Assembly (NCBI GenBank): GCA_903824665.1
Contig: CAIJXT010000004.1
Span: 1-64,000, forward strand
DNA: 64,000 nt
Direction: 5' to 3'
Origin: an uncultured Bacteroidota bacterium
GTDB lineage: Bacteria > Bacteroidota > Bacteroidia > Chitinophagales > Chitinophagaceae
Positions 34,780 to 43,771 of the stretch are shown piece after piece. Below the pieces are notes generated by a model that searched no databases, had not been told where the DNA came from, and worked only from the letters and a program-made list of their open reading frames with translations. Positions within the stretch are counted from its first letter, which is position 1. The number at the start of each line of letters is the position of its first letter. The translations under genes and the position numbers were made by a program.

Positions 34780-37695
34780 TTATACCACTATGTTGATCAT
34801 TTTTCCTTTCACGAATATGAATTTCTTCATTGGCTTATTTTCCATCCATTTCTGTACAGTGGCGTCAGCCAGTACTCCGGGTTCAATATCAGCTTGTTCT
34901 GCATCCGCTGCAAACGCCATTTCCACACGTTTTTTGCCGTTTATTGATACGCCATAGGTGATAGTGCTTTCAGCTATAAAACGGTCTTCATACTCCGGAA
35001 ACGCAGCATCTAGCACGGTTCCGGTATTGCCCATACCGCTCCACAATTCTTCTGCTATGTGTGGTGCAAACGGTGTTATAGCTACTACCAGAGGTTGCAG
35101 TACTGCGCGTTTGTGGCATCCCAGCGCAGCCAGTTCGTTCACACATATCATAAACTGGCTTACAGAGGTATTGAACGAAAACCGCTCCATGTCTTCGCTT
35201 ATCTTTTTCAGTGTTTTATGCAGTGTGCGCAGCTCGGCTTCGTTAGGCGCGTCGTCGGTCACTATCCATCCCTGATCCCCGGCAAACAGGCGCCAGAATT
35301 TTTTCAGGAAACGGTGCACACCTTCTATGCCCTTGGTATCCCATGGCTTGCTCACATCTATTGGGCCCAGAAACATTTCATACATTCTGAAGGTGTCTGC
35401 TCCATATTGCGCTACAATGTCGTCTGGGTTCACAACATTGTATTTTGATTTGGACATTTTTTCAACTTCAGACTGGCAAATAAAGGTGCCATCTGGTTCA
35501 CAGATATAAACAGAATCACTAAAATTAGGGTTCCATTTTTTTAGTTCATCAATTTTCAGCAGAACGCCGTCTACATATTCAATCGGAATTCTGATTGGCG
35601 CATCTTTAGATAAAATCAGTTCTGAAAGTGTACCACCGTTACCATATTGAGCATCCACATAGCTTATCGCATCTTTGTCGCCTTTCAATATCAACTCTCT
35701 GATATTTTTCGATATGTACCAATTGGTAACACCGTCTGAATCAGGTTTTATTGAAGGAACTGAATAGTTTGATCTATACAGAAACCGCGAACTCCCCTGA
35801 ATCATGCCCTGATTCAGCAGTTTTTTGAATGGCTCATCAAAACCTATATGTCCAAGGTCAAATAGTACCTTTGTCCACATGCGGCTGTAGAGCAGGTGGC
35901 CAACAGCATGTTCCGTTCCGCCCACGTATAGGTCTACCTGCTGCCAGTAGTCAGTCGCTTTTCTGTCCGCAAACGTAGCACCATTGTGCGGGTCCATATA
36001 CCTCAGAAAATACCAGCTGCTGCCTGCATATCCCGGCATGGTATTTGTCTCCCGGTTGCCTGCTGGTGTATTCACCCATTCTGGCAGGTTGGCCAGTGGT
36101 CCCTGTCCTTCAGGTCCGGGCTTGTAGCTATCTACATGGGGCAGCTCCACAGGCAGGTCGTTCACACCGTTCGCTCCTTTTGTGCCGGTCGTGTAGCGTT
36201 CCTCATCCACACCATAGGGTACATCATTCATATAAACAATCGGGAAGGGTTCACCCCAGTACCGTTGCCTGCTGAAGCCCGCGTCGCGCAGTCTGAAGTT
36301 GGTTCTTCTTTTCCCTGCACCTATGGCCACTAGTGCATTCAGTGCGGCTTCCGTAGCTTCTGCTATACGCATGCCGGTCAGGAAACCACTGTTCATGATC
36401 GTACCCGACTTGTCGCTGTATGCGTTATCACCGTTGTACAGATCGCCAAATATGTTCGTGATCGGGATGTTGAAGTGTTGCGCAAACGCATGGTCTCTAT
36501 CGTCACCGGCAGGTACAGCCATAATGGCGCCGGTGCCATATCCTGCCAGCACATATTCTGCTATCCATACCGGTATCAGATTGTTGCTCAGCGGATGGAT
36601 CGCATATGCGCCCGTGAAGCAACCTGTGATCTGTTTTACGTCCGCCATCCGTTCACGTTCAGAGCGGCTTTTTACATAGGTGCGGTACTCATCTATTACC
36701 GTCTTTTGTTGAGCCGTGGTGATCGTGTCAACAAGGGCATGCTCCGGTGCCAGCACTAGAAAATCTACCCCGAAGATCGTATCAGGCCGGGTAGTGAAAA
36801 CATGAACGGAAAGGGTTGGGGAGACATCAAACCTGACCTCTGCCCCTGTACTTTTGCCTACCCAGTTGCGCTGCATTTCTTTCATGGCATCTGTCCAATC
36901 CAGCGTGTCCAGCCCGGTCAGCAGTCTGTCTGCATATTCTGTAATCCGCAGAAACCACTGGCGCATCTGCTTGCGTTCCACAGGGTGCCCGCCTCGTTCA
37001 GATACCCCATTCACTACCTCGTCATTTGCCAGTACCGTGCCAAGCGCTTCGCACCACCATACAGCTGCATTGCCCTGATAGGCAAGGCGGTAGTGCATCA
37101 GCAACTTACGTTGTTCTTCTTCGCTGTAGCTGGTCCATTGTTCGTCGGTTACCACAAGTCCGTCCACATCGGGGCAGGGATTATTTATATTGCCCTCTTT
37201 TTCCAGTAGGGCTATCAGTTCCGTTATTGGCCTTGCCCGTTGCGCAGCACAGTCATACCAGCTATGAAACAGTTGCAGAAATATCCATTGTGTCCATTTA
37301 TAGTACCCGGGATCACTTGTCGTTACGGCCCGGTCCCAATCATAGCAGAACCCTATTTTGTTCAGTTGGTCCTTGTAGCGCTCTATGTTTTTTCGGGTGG
37401 TATCCGCCGGGTGTTGTCCTGTTTCCAGGGCATATTGCTCAGCTGGCAGCCCAAAGGCGTCGAAGCCCATAGGGTGCAGCACATTGTATCCTTTTAGCCG
37501 CTTGTAGCGGGCGTATATGTCAGACGCAATATAGCCAAGCGGGTGACCCACATGCAGCCCTGCCCCACTCGGGTAGGGAAACATATCCAATACATAGTAT
37601 TTGGGTTTGCTGCTTTCATTCGATACCTTATATACTTGTTTTTCGTTCCAGTATTGTTTCCAGCGTTGCTCTATTTCAGGGAAATTGTATTCCAT
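34780..37695 (-). CDS. leuS: Leucyl-tRNA synthetase
   Basis: 971 residues. HIGH-type motif PYPSGAGLHVGHPLGY near residue 45, editing domain (VFTTRPDTIFGVDF), SSWYFLRYMDPHN, and KMSKS in VEKMSKSKYNVVNPDD. Just before KMSKS there is a segment of about 108 residues (about 35466-35790) that is AT-rich: 37% GC over 300 counted bases against about 50% on both sides. It occupies the place of the variable leucine-specific domain. Own promoter and terminator; single-gene unit. Confidence 0.97.
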   Translation of the reverse strand: MEYNFPEIEQRWKQYWNEKQVYKVSNESSKPKYYVLDMFPYPSGAGLHVGHPLGYIASDIYARYKRLKGYNVLHPMGFDAFGLPAEQYALETGQHPADTTRKNIERYKDQLNKIGFCYDWDRAVTTSDPGYYKWTQWIFLQLFHSWYDCAAQRARPITELIALLEKEGNINNPCPDVDGLVVTDEQWTSYSEEEQRKLLMHYRLAYQGNAAVWWCEALGTVLANDEVVNGVSERGGHPVERKQMRQWFLRITEYADRLLTGLDTLDWTDAMKEMQRNWVGKSTGAEVRFDVSPTLSVHVFTTRPDTIFGVDFLVLAPEHALVDTITTAQQKTVIDEYRTYVKSRSERERMADVKQITGCFTGAYAIHPLSNNLIPVWIAEYVLAGYGTGAIMAVPAGDDRDHAFAQHFNIPITNIFGDLYNGDNAYSDKSGTIMNSGFLTGMRIAEATEAALNALVAIGAGKRRTNFRLRDAGFSRQRYWGEPFPIVYMNDVPYGVDEERYTTGTKGANGVNDLPVELPHVDSYKPGPEGQGPLANLPEWVNTPAGNRETNTMPGYAGSSWYFLRYMDPHNGATFADRKATDYWQQVDLYVGGTEHAVGHLLYSRMWTKVLFDLGHIGFDEPFKKLLNQGMIQGSSRFLYRSNYSVPSIKPDSDGVTNWYISKNIRELILKGDKDAISYVDAQYGNGGTLSELILSKDAPIRIPIEYVDGVLLKIDELKKWNPNFSDSVYICEPDGTFICQSEVEKMSKSKYNVVNPDDIVAQYGADTFRMYEMFLGPIDVSKPWDTKGIEGVHRFLKKFWRLFAGDQGWIVTDDAPNEAELRTLHKTLKKISEDMERFSFNTSVSQFMICVNELAALGCHKRAVLQPLVVAITPFAPHIAEELWSGMGNTGTVLDAAFPEYEDRFIAESTITYGVSINGKKRVEMAFAADAEQADIEPGVLADATVQKWMENKPMKKFIFVKGKMINIVV

Positions 37696-37751
37696 ATCCA
37701 GTAGACGGTAAGTTGGGTCAGCAAATACAGACCCGAAAAAATTAAAGACCG

Positions 37752-37759
37752 CAAAAATA
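37752..37759 (-). promoter_or_regulatory. -7 promoter element TATTTTTG (minus)
   Basis: Exact TAnnTTTG for leuS, with a TTG (37778-37780) 18 bases upstream of it, close to the usual -33 spacing. Confidence 0.5.
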
Positions 37760-37804
37760 CAAAACTAATACCTGTAACAACCACCAAAATTATCCATCTG
37801 TTGC

Positions 37805-37924
37805 ATGGCCGACCTGGTAGTCAGAAAATTGCAGAAGCATCCGGTGTACCAATTAGCCCGCAGGCAGGTAAGTGCCATGTATGAGTTTGTTGCACTAGGG
37901 TTGGTTCTCCTGTATCACTGGTAG
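37805..37924 (+). CDS. Possible 39-residue small protein
   Basis: ATG to TAG, basic N-terminal half (MADLVVRKLQKHPVYQL) and hydrophobic C-terminal half (EFVALGLVLLYHW) that could insert in a membrane. Not recognised. No clear promoter or ribosome binding site. It may be a real small protein or a remnant of a longer gene. Confidence 0.25.
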   Translation: MADLVVRKLQKHPVYQLARRQVSAMYEFVALGLVLLYHW

Positions 37925-38084
37925 CTAATTATCATCCCATTTTTGTGAATATCTTTCTGACCCTTTGTACGTGATTGGTCCGATTTTTGCAGCTAGACTA
38001 TGGGGTAATTCTTGCTATTATAATAATGATGATTGTAAAAATAATTTAAAACAAAAACTACATGAAATAGTAGCAGTGAGCAAA

Positions 38085-38106
38085 AGTGCGCAAAAAGTGC
38101 GCAAAA
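38085..38106. repeat. Tandem AGTGCGCAAAA, two copies
   Basis: Two exact adjacent 11-bp copies, with a related TGCGCAATTTT about 65 bases later, upstream of the MbnP/MbnH operon. Spacing of one helical turn fits a regulator site. Confidence 0.5.
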
Positions 38107-38447
38107 ATAAAATCTTATTTGCTTGTAAATCAATTAGTTAATGTTTTTCGTTTTATTTTCCGGCAATGCGCAATTTTGATACGTAGTGTAATGTTTTATA
38201 AATCAATTTGTGGCGAGGTCAGTACTTTTTATACGTATGGCTAGCGTTCAGCAGTGTTCTTTTTTTTACCTTTTGTTGCTGGTTTACCCTTTTCAGGTGG
38301 TGTCGAGACCGCTGATATTGGTCAGTAAATCGCTTTTTTTAACAATTTCAATGCAGCGCATTCCGCATTTGTTGCTAATTTTATTACAGGTTAATAACCA
38401 TAAGTGATGGTAGGTGCCATCAGGCATATTAATGTTAATTGTTTTGT

Positions 38448-38849
38448 ATGAGAAAATTGATGATGCTGTTCGCAGCTGTTTTGTTCTTGAGTATCGGGGT
38501 ATTGGCACAAGGGAAGTTCGATAAATGGCCCGAAATGAAAACATACCACGGAACGTTGTCGCAGACTTTTCATCCGGCAGAGGAAGGTGACCTCAAGCCT
38601 ATTCGAACCCGTTCGCACGAATTGTACGCCAATGCCAAGTTGGTGGCTGCGTCTCCAATACCGGGAGAGTACGACAACGACGACATCCGGAAACTGATCA
38701 AGCGAATGGTCAAAGAAGCCGACAAATTGAACGCACTCGTGGTTTTGCAGGAGCAAAATACCACGATCATGAAACAATTTAATATAGTGCATAGCACCTT
38801 TCACGAGATAGCAGGCATGTGCAAAAAGGAAGAAAAACAAGCTAAATAA
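38448..38849 (+). CDS. Secreted His-rich helical protein in MbnP/MbnH operon
   Basis: 133 residues from ATG 38448. Signal peptide MRKLMMLFAAVLFL to VLAQ. The mature part looks all-helical and has paired His motifs that could bind metal: TYHGTLSQTFHPAEEG near the start and VHSTFHEIAGMCKK at the end. Not recognised by name; the layout recalls a four-helix bundle such as cytochrome c-prime but without CxxCH. It is 11 bases upstream of the MbnP-like gene, so it is the first gene of that operon. A metal or copper role is inferred. Confidence 0.7.
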   Translation: MRKLMMLFAAVLFLSIGVLAQGKFDKWPEMKTYHGTLSQTFHPAEEGDLKPIRTRSHELYANAKLVAASPIPGEYDNDDIRKLIKRMVKEADKLNALVVLQEQNTTIMKQFNIVHSTFHEIAGMCKKEEKQAK

Positions 38850-38860
38850 CCCGAATCATC

Positions 38861-39625
38861 ATGATACAATATGTGAGATTGTCAGTTACCGCGTTGATGC
38901 TTTCCCTTTTGGTAAGCGCCTGCGAAAAGAAAGATCCGCCCGCTCCTGAAACAGGTGTAAGTACCGTGAAGGTTGAAGTAGCGAATAAGGTGGGTACCGC
39001 TAACCTTTCACTCAATAATCAGTGGTACCTGAATGAGCATAGCGACTCGTTTACGGTGTCTAAGTTGATGTACTACCTCAGCAATGTGCAACTTGTTGGG
39101 GCGGCTGGCACATATACAGAGGTGGAAAGTTATCACCTTGTCAGTCAGGCCGATGCGGCGTCGCTGGTGTTGGATCTGAAGGATGTGCCTGTAGGCGACT
39201 ATACCAAAATCACCTTTATGATAGGTGTTGATAGTCTTCGCAACGTATCTGGCGCACAAACCGGTGCACTCGATCCGGTTAATGGCATGTTCTGGTCGTG
39301 GAACACAGGCTACATTATGCTCAAACTGGAAGGGAATTCACCCAAATCCCCGCTCACAGATGGTGGTCTGGTTTTTCATGCCGGTGGCTACAAAGGGCAG
39401 TATGCTGTGCAACGCACAGTCAGCATTACATTGCCGGCTGCTATAACCGTCAAAAAGGGCGTGGTAAATCACATTCATCTTGATGCCGATGTACTGAAAA
39501 TGTTCAAATCGCCAACTTTGTTCGATTTTGCTACATTGCATACTATCCATTCTGAAGGAAAAGATGCAAAGAATTTTGCCGACAATTATTCCGGTATGTT
39601 CACCGTGTCCTACTCCGGACTGTAA
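38861..39625 (+). CDS. MbnP-like metal-binding lipoprotein
   Basis: 254 residues, lipobox LLVSAC. The mature protein follows the MbnP family: VKVEVANKVG, VSKLMYYLSNVQL, ITFMIGVDSLRNVSG, the signature MFWSWNTGYIMLKLEG (W145, W147), LVFHAGGY and NHIHLDADVLKMF. In methanotrophs MbnP binds copper after the partner MbnH turns one Trp into kynurenine. The MbnH-like gene follows after about 100 bases, so the same pairing is likely. Which Trp is modified cannot be told here. Confidence 0.85.
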   Translation: MIQYVRLSVTALMLSLLVSACEKKDPPAPETGVSTVKVEVANKVGTANLSLNNQWYLNEHSDSFTVSKLMYYLSNVQLVGAAGTYTEVESYHLVSQADAASLVLDLKDVPVGDYTKITFMIGVDSLRNVSGAQTGALDPVNGMFWSWNTGYIMLKLEGNSPKSPLTDGGLVFHAGGYKGQYAVQRTVSITLPAAITVKKGVVNHIHLDADVLKMFKSPTLFDFATLHTIHSEGKDAKNFADNYSGMFTVSYSGL

Positions 39626-39725
39626 GCATAGGTTGCTTCAGGTTTGGGGTTTTGAGCCCTGTCATGATACCTGTGCGGTTTTTTGGGACTGTTGAAGAAG
39701 TGTCGGTTTTTCGTAAATTGCAGTG

Positions 39726-40775
39726 ATGAAAAAAGCGTGGATAATTGGTGTTTTGGTATTGGCTGGCACGCTGTTTACCATCGGCGGATGTAAGAAAGAC
39801 ACGATAGACCCCGGTACATGGCAGCCCGTTTCATTTGCAGTACCCGCCGGTTGGCCGCAACCTGCGTATGCTTTCGTCAACAATCCCCTTACTTCCGAAG
39901 GTTTTATACTGGGTCGTAAGTTGTTTTACGATGTCCGCCTCTCGCGCGACAATACCATTTCCTGCGGTACCTGTCATCAGCAGTTCGCATCTTTTGCACA
40001 TCTCGATCACGATGTGAGTCATGGCATCTATGGTTTGTTTGGCACCCGCAACTCTCCGGGGCTTGCCAATATGGCCTGGCACACCTCTTTCTTTTGGGAT
40101 GGAGGGGTGAATCATCTCGAAAGCCAGCCAATAAATCCGATACAGAACCACGTTGAAATGGATATGACCATGCCCGAGGTGATCACTCGTGTTGGTGCTG
40201 ATGCCGATTACAAAGGGCGCTTCAAAAAAGTGTTTGGTGATGAAACCGTCAACTCACAGCGAATTTTTCGTGCAATGGCGCAGTTTATGGGTGCAATGGT
40301 TTCCGCCGATTCAAAGTATGACAAGGTGATCCGAAACGAACCCGGCTTCCTTTTTTCACCGGCCGAACAACGCGGCCTTACACTTTTCAGGCAGAAGTGT
40401 GCTACCTGCCACAAAGAGCCACTGTTCTCCGATTTTTCTTTTCGCAACAATGGTCTTGTGCCTAAGGCCTCTGTCAATGATAGCGGCAGGGCACATATCA
40501 CCCGCGAGGTGTCAGATCTGTATAAGTTCAAAGTGCCATCTCTCCGCAATATCTTGCTATCCCGGCCCTATATGCACGATGGCCGTTTTACAACGCTCGA
40601 TGCTGTATTGGAACATTACCGTACAGGCGTAGTGGCAACCGCTACCACAGACCCATTGCTTTCTTCCGGCATAACACTGACCACTGAAGAAAAAAATGAT
40701 ATCATTATTTTCCTCGGAACGCTCACAGATAGTACCTTTATTAAAAACAAGCTATTTGCCGAGCCGGCCAAATAG
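39726..40775 (+). CDS. MbnH-like diheme cytochrome c peroxidase (MauG family)
   Basis: 349 residues from ATG 39726; a GTG lies one codon earlier. Lipobox TIGGC. Two heme c sites: CGTCH (C80, C83, H84) and CATCH (C225, C228, H229). The family's conserved DVRLSRDNTISC, FWDGGVNHLESQ, IQNHVEM and PSLRNILLSRPYMHDGRF are present. MauG-type enzymes use a bis-Fe(IV) state to oxidise residues of a partner protein. Given the MbnP-like gene directly upstream, its substrate is probably that protein's Trp. Confidence 0.9.
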   Translation: MKKAWIIGVLVLAGTLFTIGGCKKDTIDPGTWQPVSFAVPAGWPQPAYAFVNNPLTSEGFILGRKLFYDVRLSRDNTISCGTCHQQFASFAHLDHDVSHGIYGLFGTRNSPGLANMAWHTSFFWDGGVNHLESQPINPIQNHVEMDMTMPEVITRVGADADYKGRFKKVFGDETVNSQRIFRAMAQFMGAMVSADSKYDKVIRNEPGFLFSPAEQRGLTLFRQKCATCHKEPLFSDFSFRNNGLVPKASVNDSGRAHITREVSDLYKFKVPSLRNILLSRPYMHDGRFTTLDAVLEHYRTGVVATATTDPLLSSGITLTTEEKNDIIIFLGTLTDSTFIKNKLFAEPAK

Positions 40776-40792
40776 GTGAAAAATACGACGAT

Positions 40793-41191
40793 ATGAGACC
40801 TCTTTTGCTTTTATTATCAGTAGCCTTGGTGCTCACGGGTTGTGAGCATGAACCCTTCAGAGCTATAGGGGGAAAAGGTGGCAATGCCACACTGAATGTG
40901 TATCCTAGTCATCACGGAGTTACCGCGCCGCTCGATAGTATGGTCGTATACATTAAGTATGATGCCGAAGACGTGCCGGCCAATGGCGTTTATGATGACT
41001 CAGCTACATGTACCTATATTAACTCGCTGCCCTCATGTACATTTTCAGGACTCACAAATGGTAATTACTACCTGTACAGCAAAGGATATGATTACAACAT
41101 TTCCGCCAGGGTGAAAGGCGGCATTCCTTATACAGTGAAATTGCAGTCTGCACAAAATGTGAACTTGCCCGTAGGCGAAGAATCATTGTAA
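40793..41191 (+). CDS. Small lipoprotein in MbnP/MbnH operon
   Basis: 132 residues, lipobox LVLTGC. The mature part is beta-rich (GNATLNVYPSHHGV, DSMVVYIKYDAEDVP, TFSGLTNGNYYLYSKGYD) and resembles a small Ig-like or prealbumin-like domain. It contains a HH pair and two Cys. Not recognised by name. It starts 17 bases after the MbnH-like gene and precedes a terminator, so it is the last gene of the operon. Confidence 0.72.
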   Translation: MRPLLLLLSVALVLTGCEHEPFRAIGGKGGNATLNVYPSHHGVTAPLDSMVVYIKYDAEDVPANGVYDDSATCTYINSLPSCTFSGLTNGNYYLYSKGYDYNISARVKGGIPYTVKLQSAQNVNLPVGEESL

Positions 41192-41219
41192 TATCATCGG
41201 TCTTTGCACGGTTGTCACG

Positions 41220-41242
41220 CTACCTGGTTCAGGTGGTTTTTT
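41220..41242 (+). terminator. MbnP/MbnH operon terminator
   Basis: 7-bp stem CTACCTG/CAGGTGG with a GTT loop (41220-41236), then six T. Confidence 0.7.
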
Positions 41243-41348
41243 GATGTTCACACCGTAACATAGATTGTGTCGGGGTCTTCAGACAATGCACAGCAAAAAT
41301 ATATCGCAGGTTGCGATAGCCTTTTGACGGATGCAGGCGTGATTTGTG

Positions 41349-41483
41349 TTATTTCAGCAGGGTAGGAGGGGTAAACATGTGTCCCGGACAGCCATATTTT
41401 TTGGTGCCACAAGATGACATTGTGAGGAATGCTACAACGGCTATTATGGGCATTAAGCGCTTGATTTTAGAAATTACCTGCAT
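41349..41483 (-). CDS. Very small lipoprotein (44 residues)
   Basis: Starts at ATG 41483 (MQVISKIKRLMPIIAVVAF) with lipobox TMSSC and a mature part of about 20 residues beginning CGTKKYGCPGH. This short Cys/Gly/Lys form is common in Bacteroidota. It is divergent from the Mpl-type gene. Function unknown; an upstream in-frame start at 41552 would overlap that gene's promoter and is unlikely. Confidence 0.6.
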   Translation of the reverse strand: MQVISKIKRLMPIIAVVAFLTMSSCGTKKYGCPGHMFTPPTLLK

Positions 41484-41488
41484 ACTTA

Positions 41489-41524
41489 TTTGGTTATGAA
41501 TAGTAAAAAGCTGGATTAACTTTG
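41489..41524 (+). promoter_or_regulatory. Promoter TTTG-N24-TAACTTTG
   Basis: -33-like TTTG (41489-41492) and exact -7 TAACTTTG (41517-41524), 30 bases before the Mur ligase start at 41555. Confidence 0.55.
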
Positions 41525-41554
41525 TACGAAGATACGAAAAAGATAAAAACAAAC

Positions 41555-42919
41555 ATGCAAAACATTCATTTTATAGCCGTTGGGGGAGCCATTATGCACC
41601 AGCTTGCTTTGGCGCTTCACCGGAAAGGATATGTAGTGACCGGAAGCGACGATGAGATCACTGATCCTGCAAAGGCCAACCTCGCCGCGGCGGGTCTGCT
41701 ACCGCAGCAATTCGGTTGGTTTCCGGAGAAGATCACCCCGACTCTCGATGCGGTGGTGCTGGGCATGCATGCAAAAGGTGACAATCCCGAATTGCTGGCC
41801 GCTAAAGCTGCCGGGATCCCTGTCTATTCGTTTCCACAGTATGTTTACGAGGTCAGTAAGAACAAAAAGAGAGTTGTGGTGGCAGGCAGTCATGGTAAAA
41901 CTACGATCACTTCCATGATCATGCACATCCTCAGGCATCAGCATGTAGATTTCGATTATCTGGTGGGCGCCAAGGTTGCAGGTTTCGATCAGTCGGTGAG
42001 GCTTACTGATGCGCCACTGATTGTCCTGGAAGGCGACGAATATCCGGCATCGGCAGAAGAAAAACGCCCCAAAATCTTATTTTATCACCCGCATATCAGC
42101 GTACTCAGCGGCATTGCCTGGGATCATATTAACGTATTTCCGACTTACGATATTTATTTCAACCAGTTTGAGCAATACTTGCTGGGAATGGAAGAGGGTA
42201 CCAAGGTCTTTTACAATAGTGAAGACACCGAGGTTATCCGGGTCATTGGTGGCTCTGGCGGCCGTGTTGTCGCACACCCGTATTGTACGCCTCCGTTTCA
42301 TTACGACAACGGACATCCGGTAATCGAAACCGAAAATGGCCCCGTGACCGTATCTGTTTTCGGCAGACACAATCTGCTCAACATGCGCGCGGCAATCGAT
42401 GTATGTATGGAGTTGGGAATTGCAGAGAAAGATTGTTATGTGGCTATAGCCTCGTTCACAGGCGCAGCCCGCCGGCTGGAGAAGGTTAAGGAAGAGCCCG
42501 GATTGCTGGTATACCGCGACTTCGCCCATGCTCCCAGCAAACTGAAAGCTACGCTCGACGCTGTGCGCGAAGCCTACCCCGATCATCAACTTATAGCTTG
42601 CTTCGAGCTGCATACATTCAGTAGCCTTAATGAGCAATTTCTGTCACAGTATGCCGGTAGCATGAACGGCGCCGACGAAGCAATAGTGTACTTCAGTCAT
42701 CATGCGCTTAAGCTCAAAGGGCTCCCTAATCTTGAGCCCGGTGTGGTAAAGCAGTATTTTGCCAGGGAAGATGTTTTGGTGATAGACAACAAACAACAAC
42801 TCGAGGCAGCCGTAACTGAAAAAATCTCAGGCAATACAAGACCGGTTTTTTTATTGTTGATGAGCTCCGGCACTTTCGATGGAATTGACTGGAATGCCGT
42901 AAGTTCGCACCAGAAATAG
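41555..42919 (+). CDS. mpl: Mpl-type UDP-N-acetylmuramate-tripeptide ligase
   Basis: 454 residues from ATG 41555 (MQNIHFIAVGGAIMHQLA, Rossmann start). The Mur ligase ATP loop is VVVAGSHGKTTITSM; VLEGDEYPAS, LSGIAWDHINVFPTYD and FGRHNLLNMRAAI follow. This pattern, and the length, fits Mpl, which joins the recycled tripeptide Ala-Glu-DAP to UDP-MurNAc, rather than MurC. The next gene starts 5 bases after its stop. Confidence 0.88.
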   Translation: MQNIHFIAVGGAIMHQLALALHRKGYVVTGSDDEITDPAKANLAAAGLLPQQFGWFPEKITPTLDAVVLGMHAKGDNPELLAAKAAGIPVYSFPQYVYEVSKNKKRVVVAGSHGKTTITSMIMHILRHQHVDFDYLVGAKVAGFDQSVRLTDAPLIVLEGDEYPASAEEKRPKILFYHPHISVLSGIAWDHINVFPTYDIYFNQFEQYLLGMEEGTKVFYNSEDTEVIRVIGGSGGRVVAHPYCTPPFHYDNGHPVIETENGPVTVSVFGRHNLLNMRAAIDVCMELGIAEKDCYVAIASFTGAARRLEKVKEEPGLLVYRDFAHAPSKLKATLDAVREAYPDHQLIACFELHTFSSLNEQFLSQYAGSMNGADEAIVYFSHHALKLKGLPNLEPGVVKQYFAREDVLVIDNKQQLEAAVTEKISGNTRPVFLLLMSSGTFDGIDWNAVSSHQK

Positions 42920-42924
42920 TACAT

Positions 42925-43710
42925 ATGCCCAAACTTACACTTAAAAGGCCGATCGTTTTCTTTGATCTGGAGACTACCGGTACAGACCATGCCAAAGACC
43001 GCATAGTGGAATATGCGTTTATAAAGCTGTCGCCCGATGGTAAAAAGGAAAAGAACGTAAAACGAATCAATCCCGGGATGCCAATACCCCCGGAAGTGAC
43101 GGCTATACATGGTATTTCTGATGAGGATGTGAAAAACTGCCCTGTCTTTAAGCAAGTAGCACACAACCTGTATGAATGGATGCGTGGGTGCGATCTTGGC
43201 GGATACAATTCCAGTAAGTTTGACCTCCCGTTGCTGGCAGAAGAGTTCTTGAGAGCCGGTATCAATGTCGATTTTACAGAGCGGCACATGGTAGATGTTC
43301 AGCAGATATTCTTCAAAATGGAAGCCCGTACATTGAGTGCCGCATACCAGTTCTATTGCCAGAAGCAGCTCGAAAACGCGCACAGTGCCGAGGCCGATAT
43401 CGAAGCCACTATGGACGTATTGGAGGCACAGCTCGAACGCTATGAAAATATTGGCACTGATGTGCCTGCACTGCACCAGTTTACCCATACCGATGAATAT
43501 GTTGACTACGCCCGCCGTATCGTAATGAAAGATGGTCACCCGGTGTTCAACTTCGGCAAACACAAAGGCCGTAAAGTGGAGGATATTTTTAACGCAGAGC
43601 CACAATATTATGACTGGATGATGCAGGCTGATTTTGCACTGCACACCAAACAGAAAATTTCTGAAATTCTCAATCGTATGAAATTGCGGAAATCAGGTTT
43701 GAAAGTTTAG
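42925..43710 (+). CDS. DnaQ-like 3'-5' exonuclease
   Basis: 261 residues. DEDDh exonuclease motifs: FFDLETTGTDHAKDR (ExoI), GYNSSKFDLPLL (ExoII), and HSAEADIEATMDVL (ExoIII). The C-terminal 65 residues (NFGKHKGRKVEDIFNAEP, YYDWMM) form a DUF3820-like domain often joined to such exonucleases. It could serve in DNA repair or RNA turnover; a role as replicative proofreader is not implied. Probably in an operon with mpl. Confidence 0.9.
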   Translation: MPKLTLKRPIVFFDLETTGTDHAKDRIVEYAFIKLSPDGKKEKNVKRINPGMPIPPEVTAIHGISDEDVKNCPVFKQVAHNLYEWMRGCDLGGYNSSKFDLPLLAEEFLRAGINVDFTERHMVDVQQIFFKMEARTLSAAYQFYCQKQLENAHSAEADIEATMDVLEAQLERYENIGTDVPALHQFTHTDEYVDYARRIVMKDGHPVFNFGKHKGRKVEDIFNAEPQYYDWMMQADFALHTKQKISEILNRMKLRKSGLKV

Positions 43711-43771
43711 CATTTTTTTAGTTTTATTTAGTGAGTTAATCCTTATTTTGCCGCTTAATTGAAGACCCTGA

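Larger units (their letters stand above)
37696..38447. other. Long intergenic region before the MbnP/MbnH operon
   Basis: 752 bases. It contains the leuS promoter, a possible 39-codon gene (37805-37924), an 11-bp tandem repeat (38085-38106), and a very AT-rich stretch that probably includes the operon promoter. Confidence 0.55.

Noticed and set aside
38210-38407. 65-residue hydrophobic plus-strand frame before the MbnP/MbnH operon
   Set aside because: Phe/Leu-rich as expected from T-rich DNA; no start signals and it would lie in the operon leader.
42700-43644. 314-residue minus-strand frame opposite mpl and the exonuclease
   Set aside because: It overlaps two well-supported genes, and its sequence has no domain or signal.
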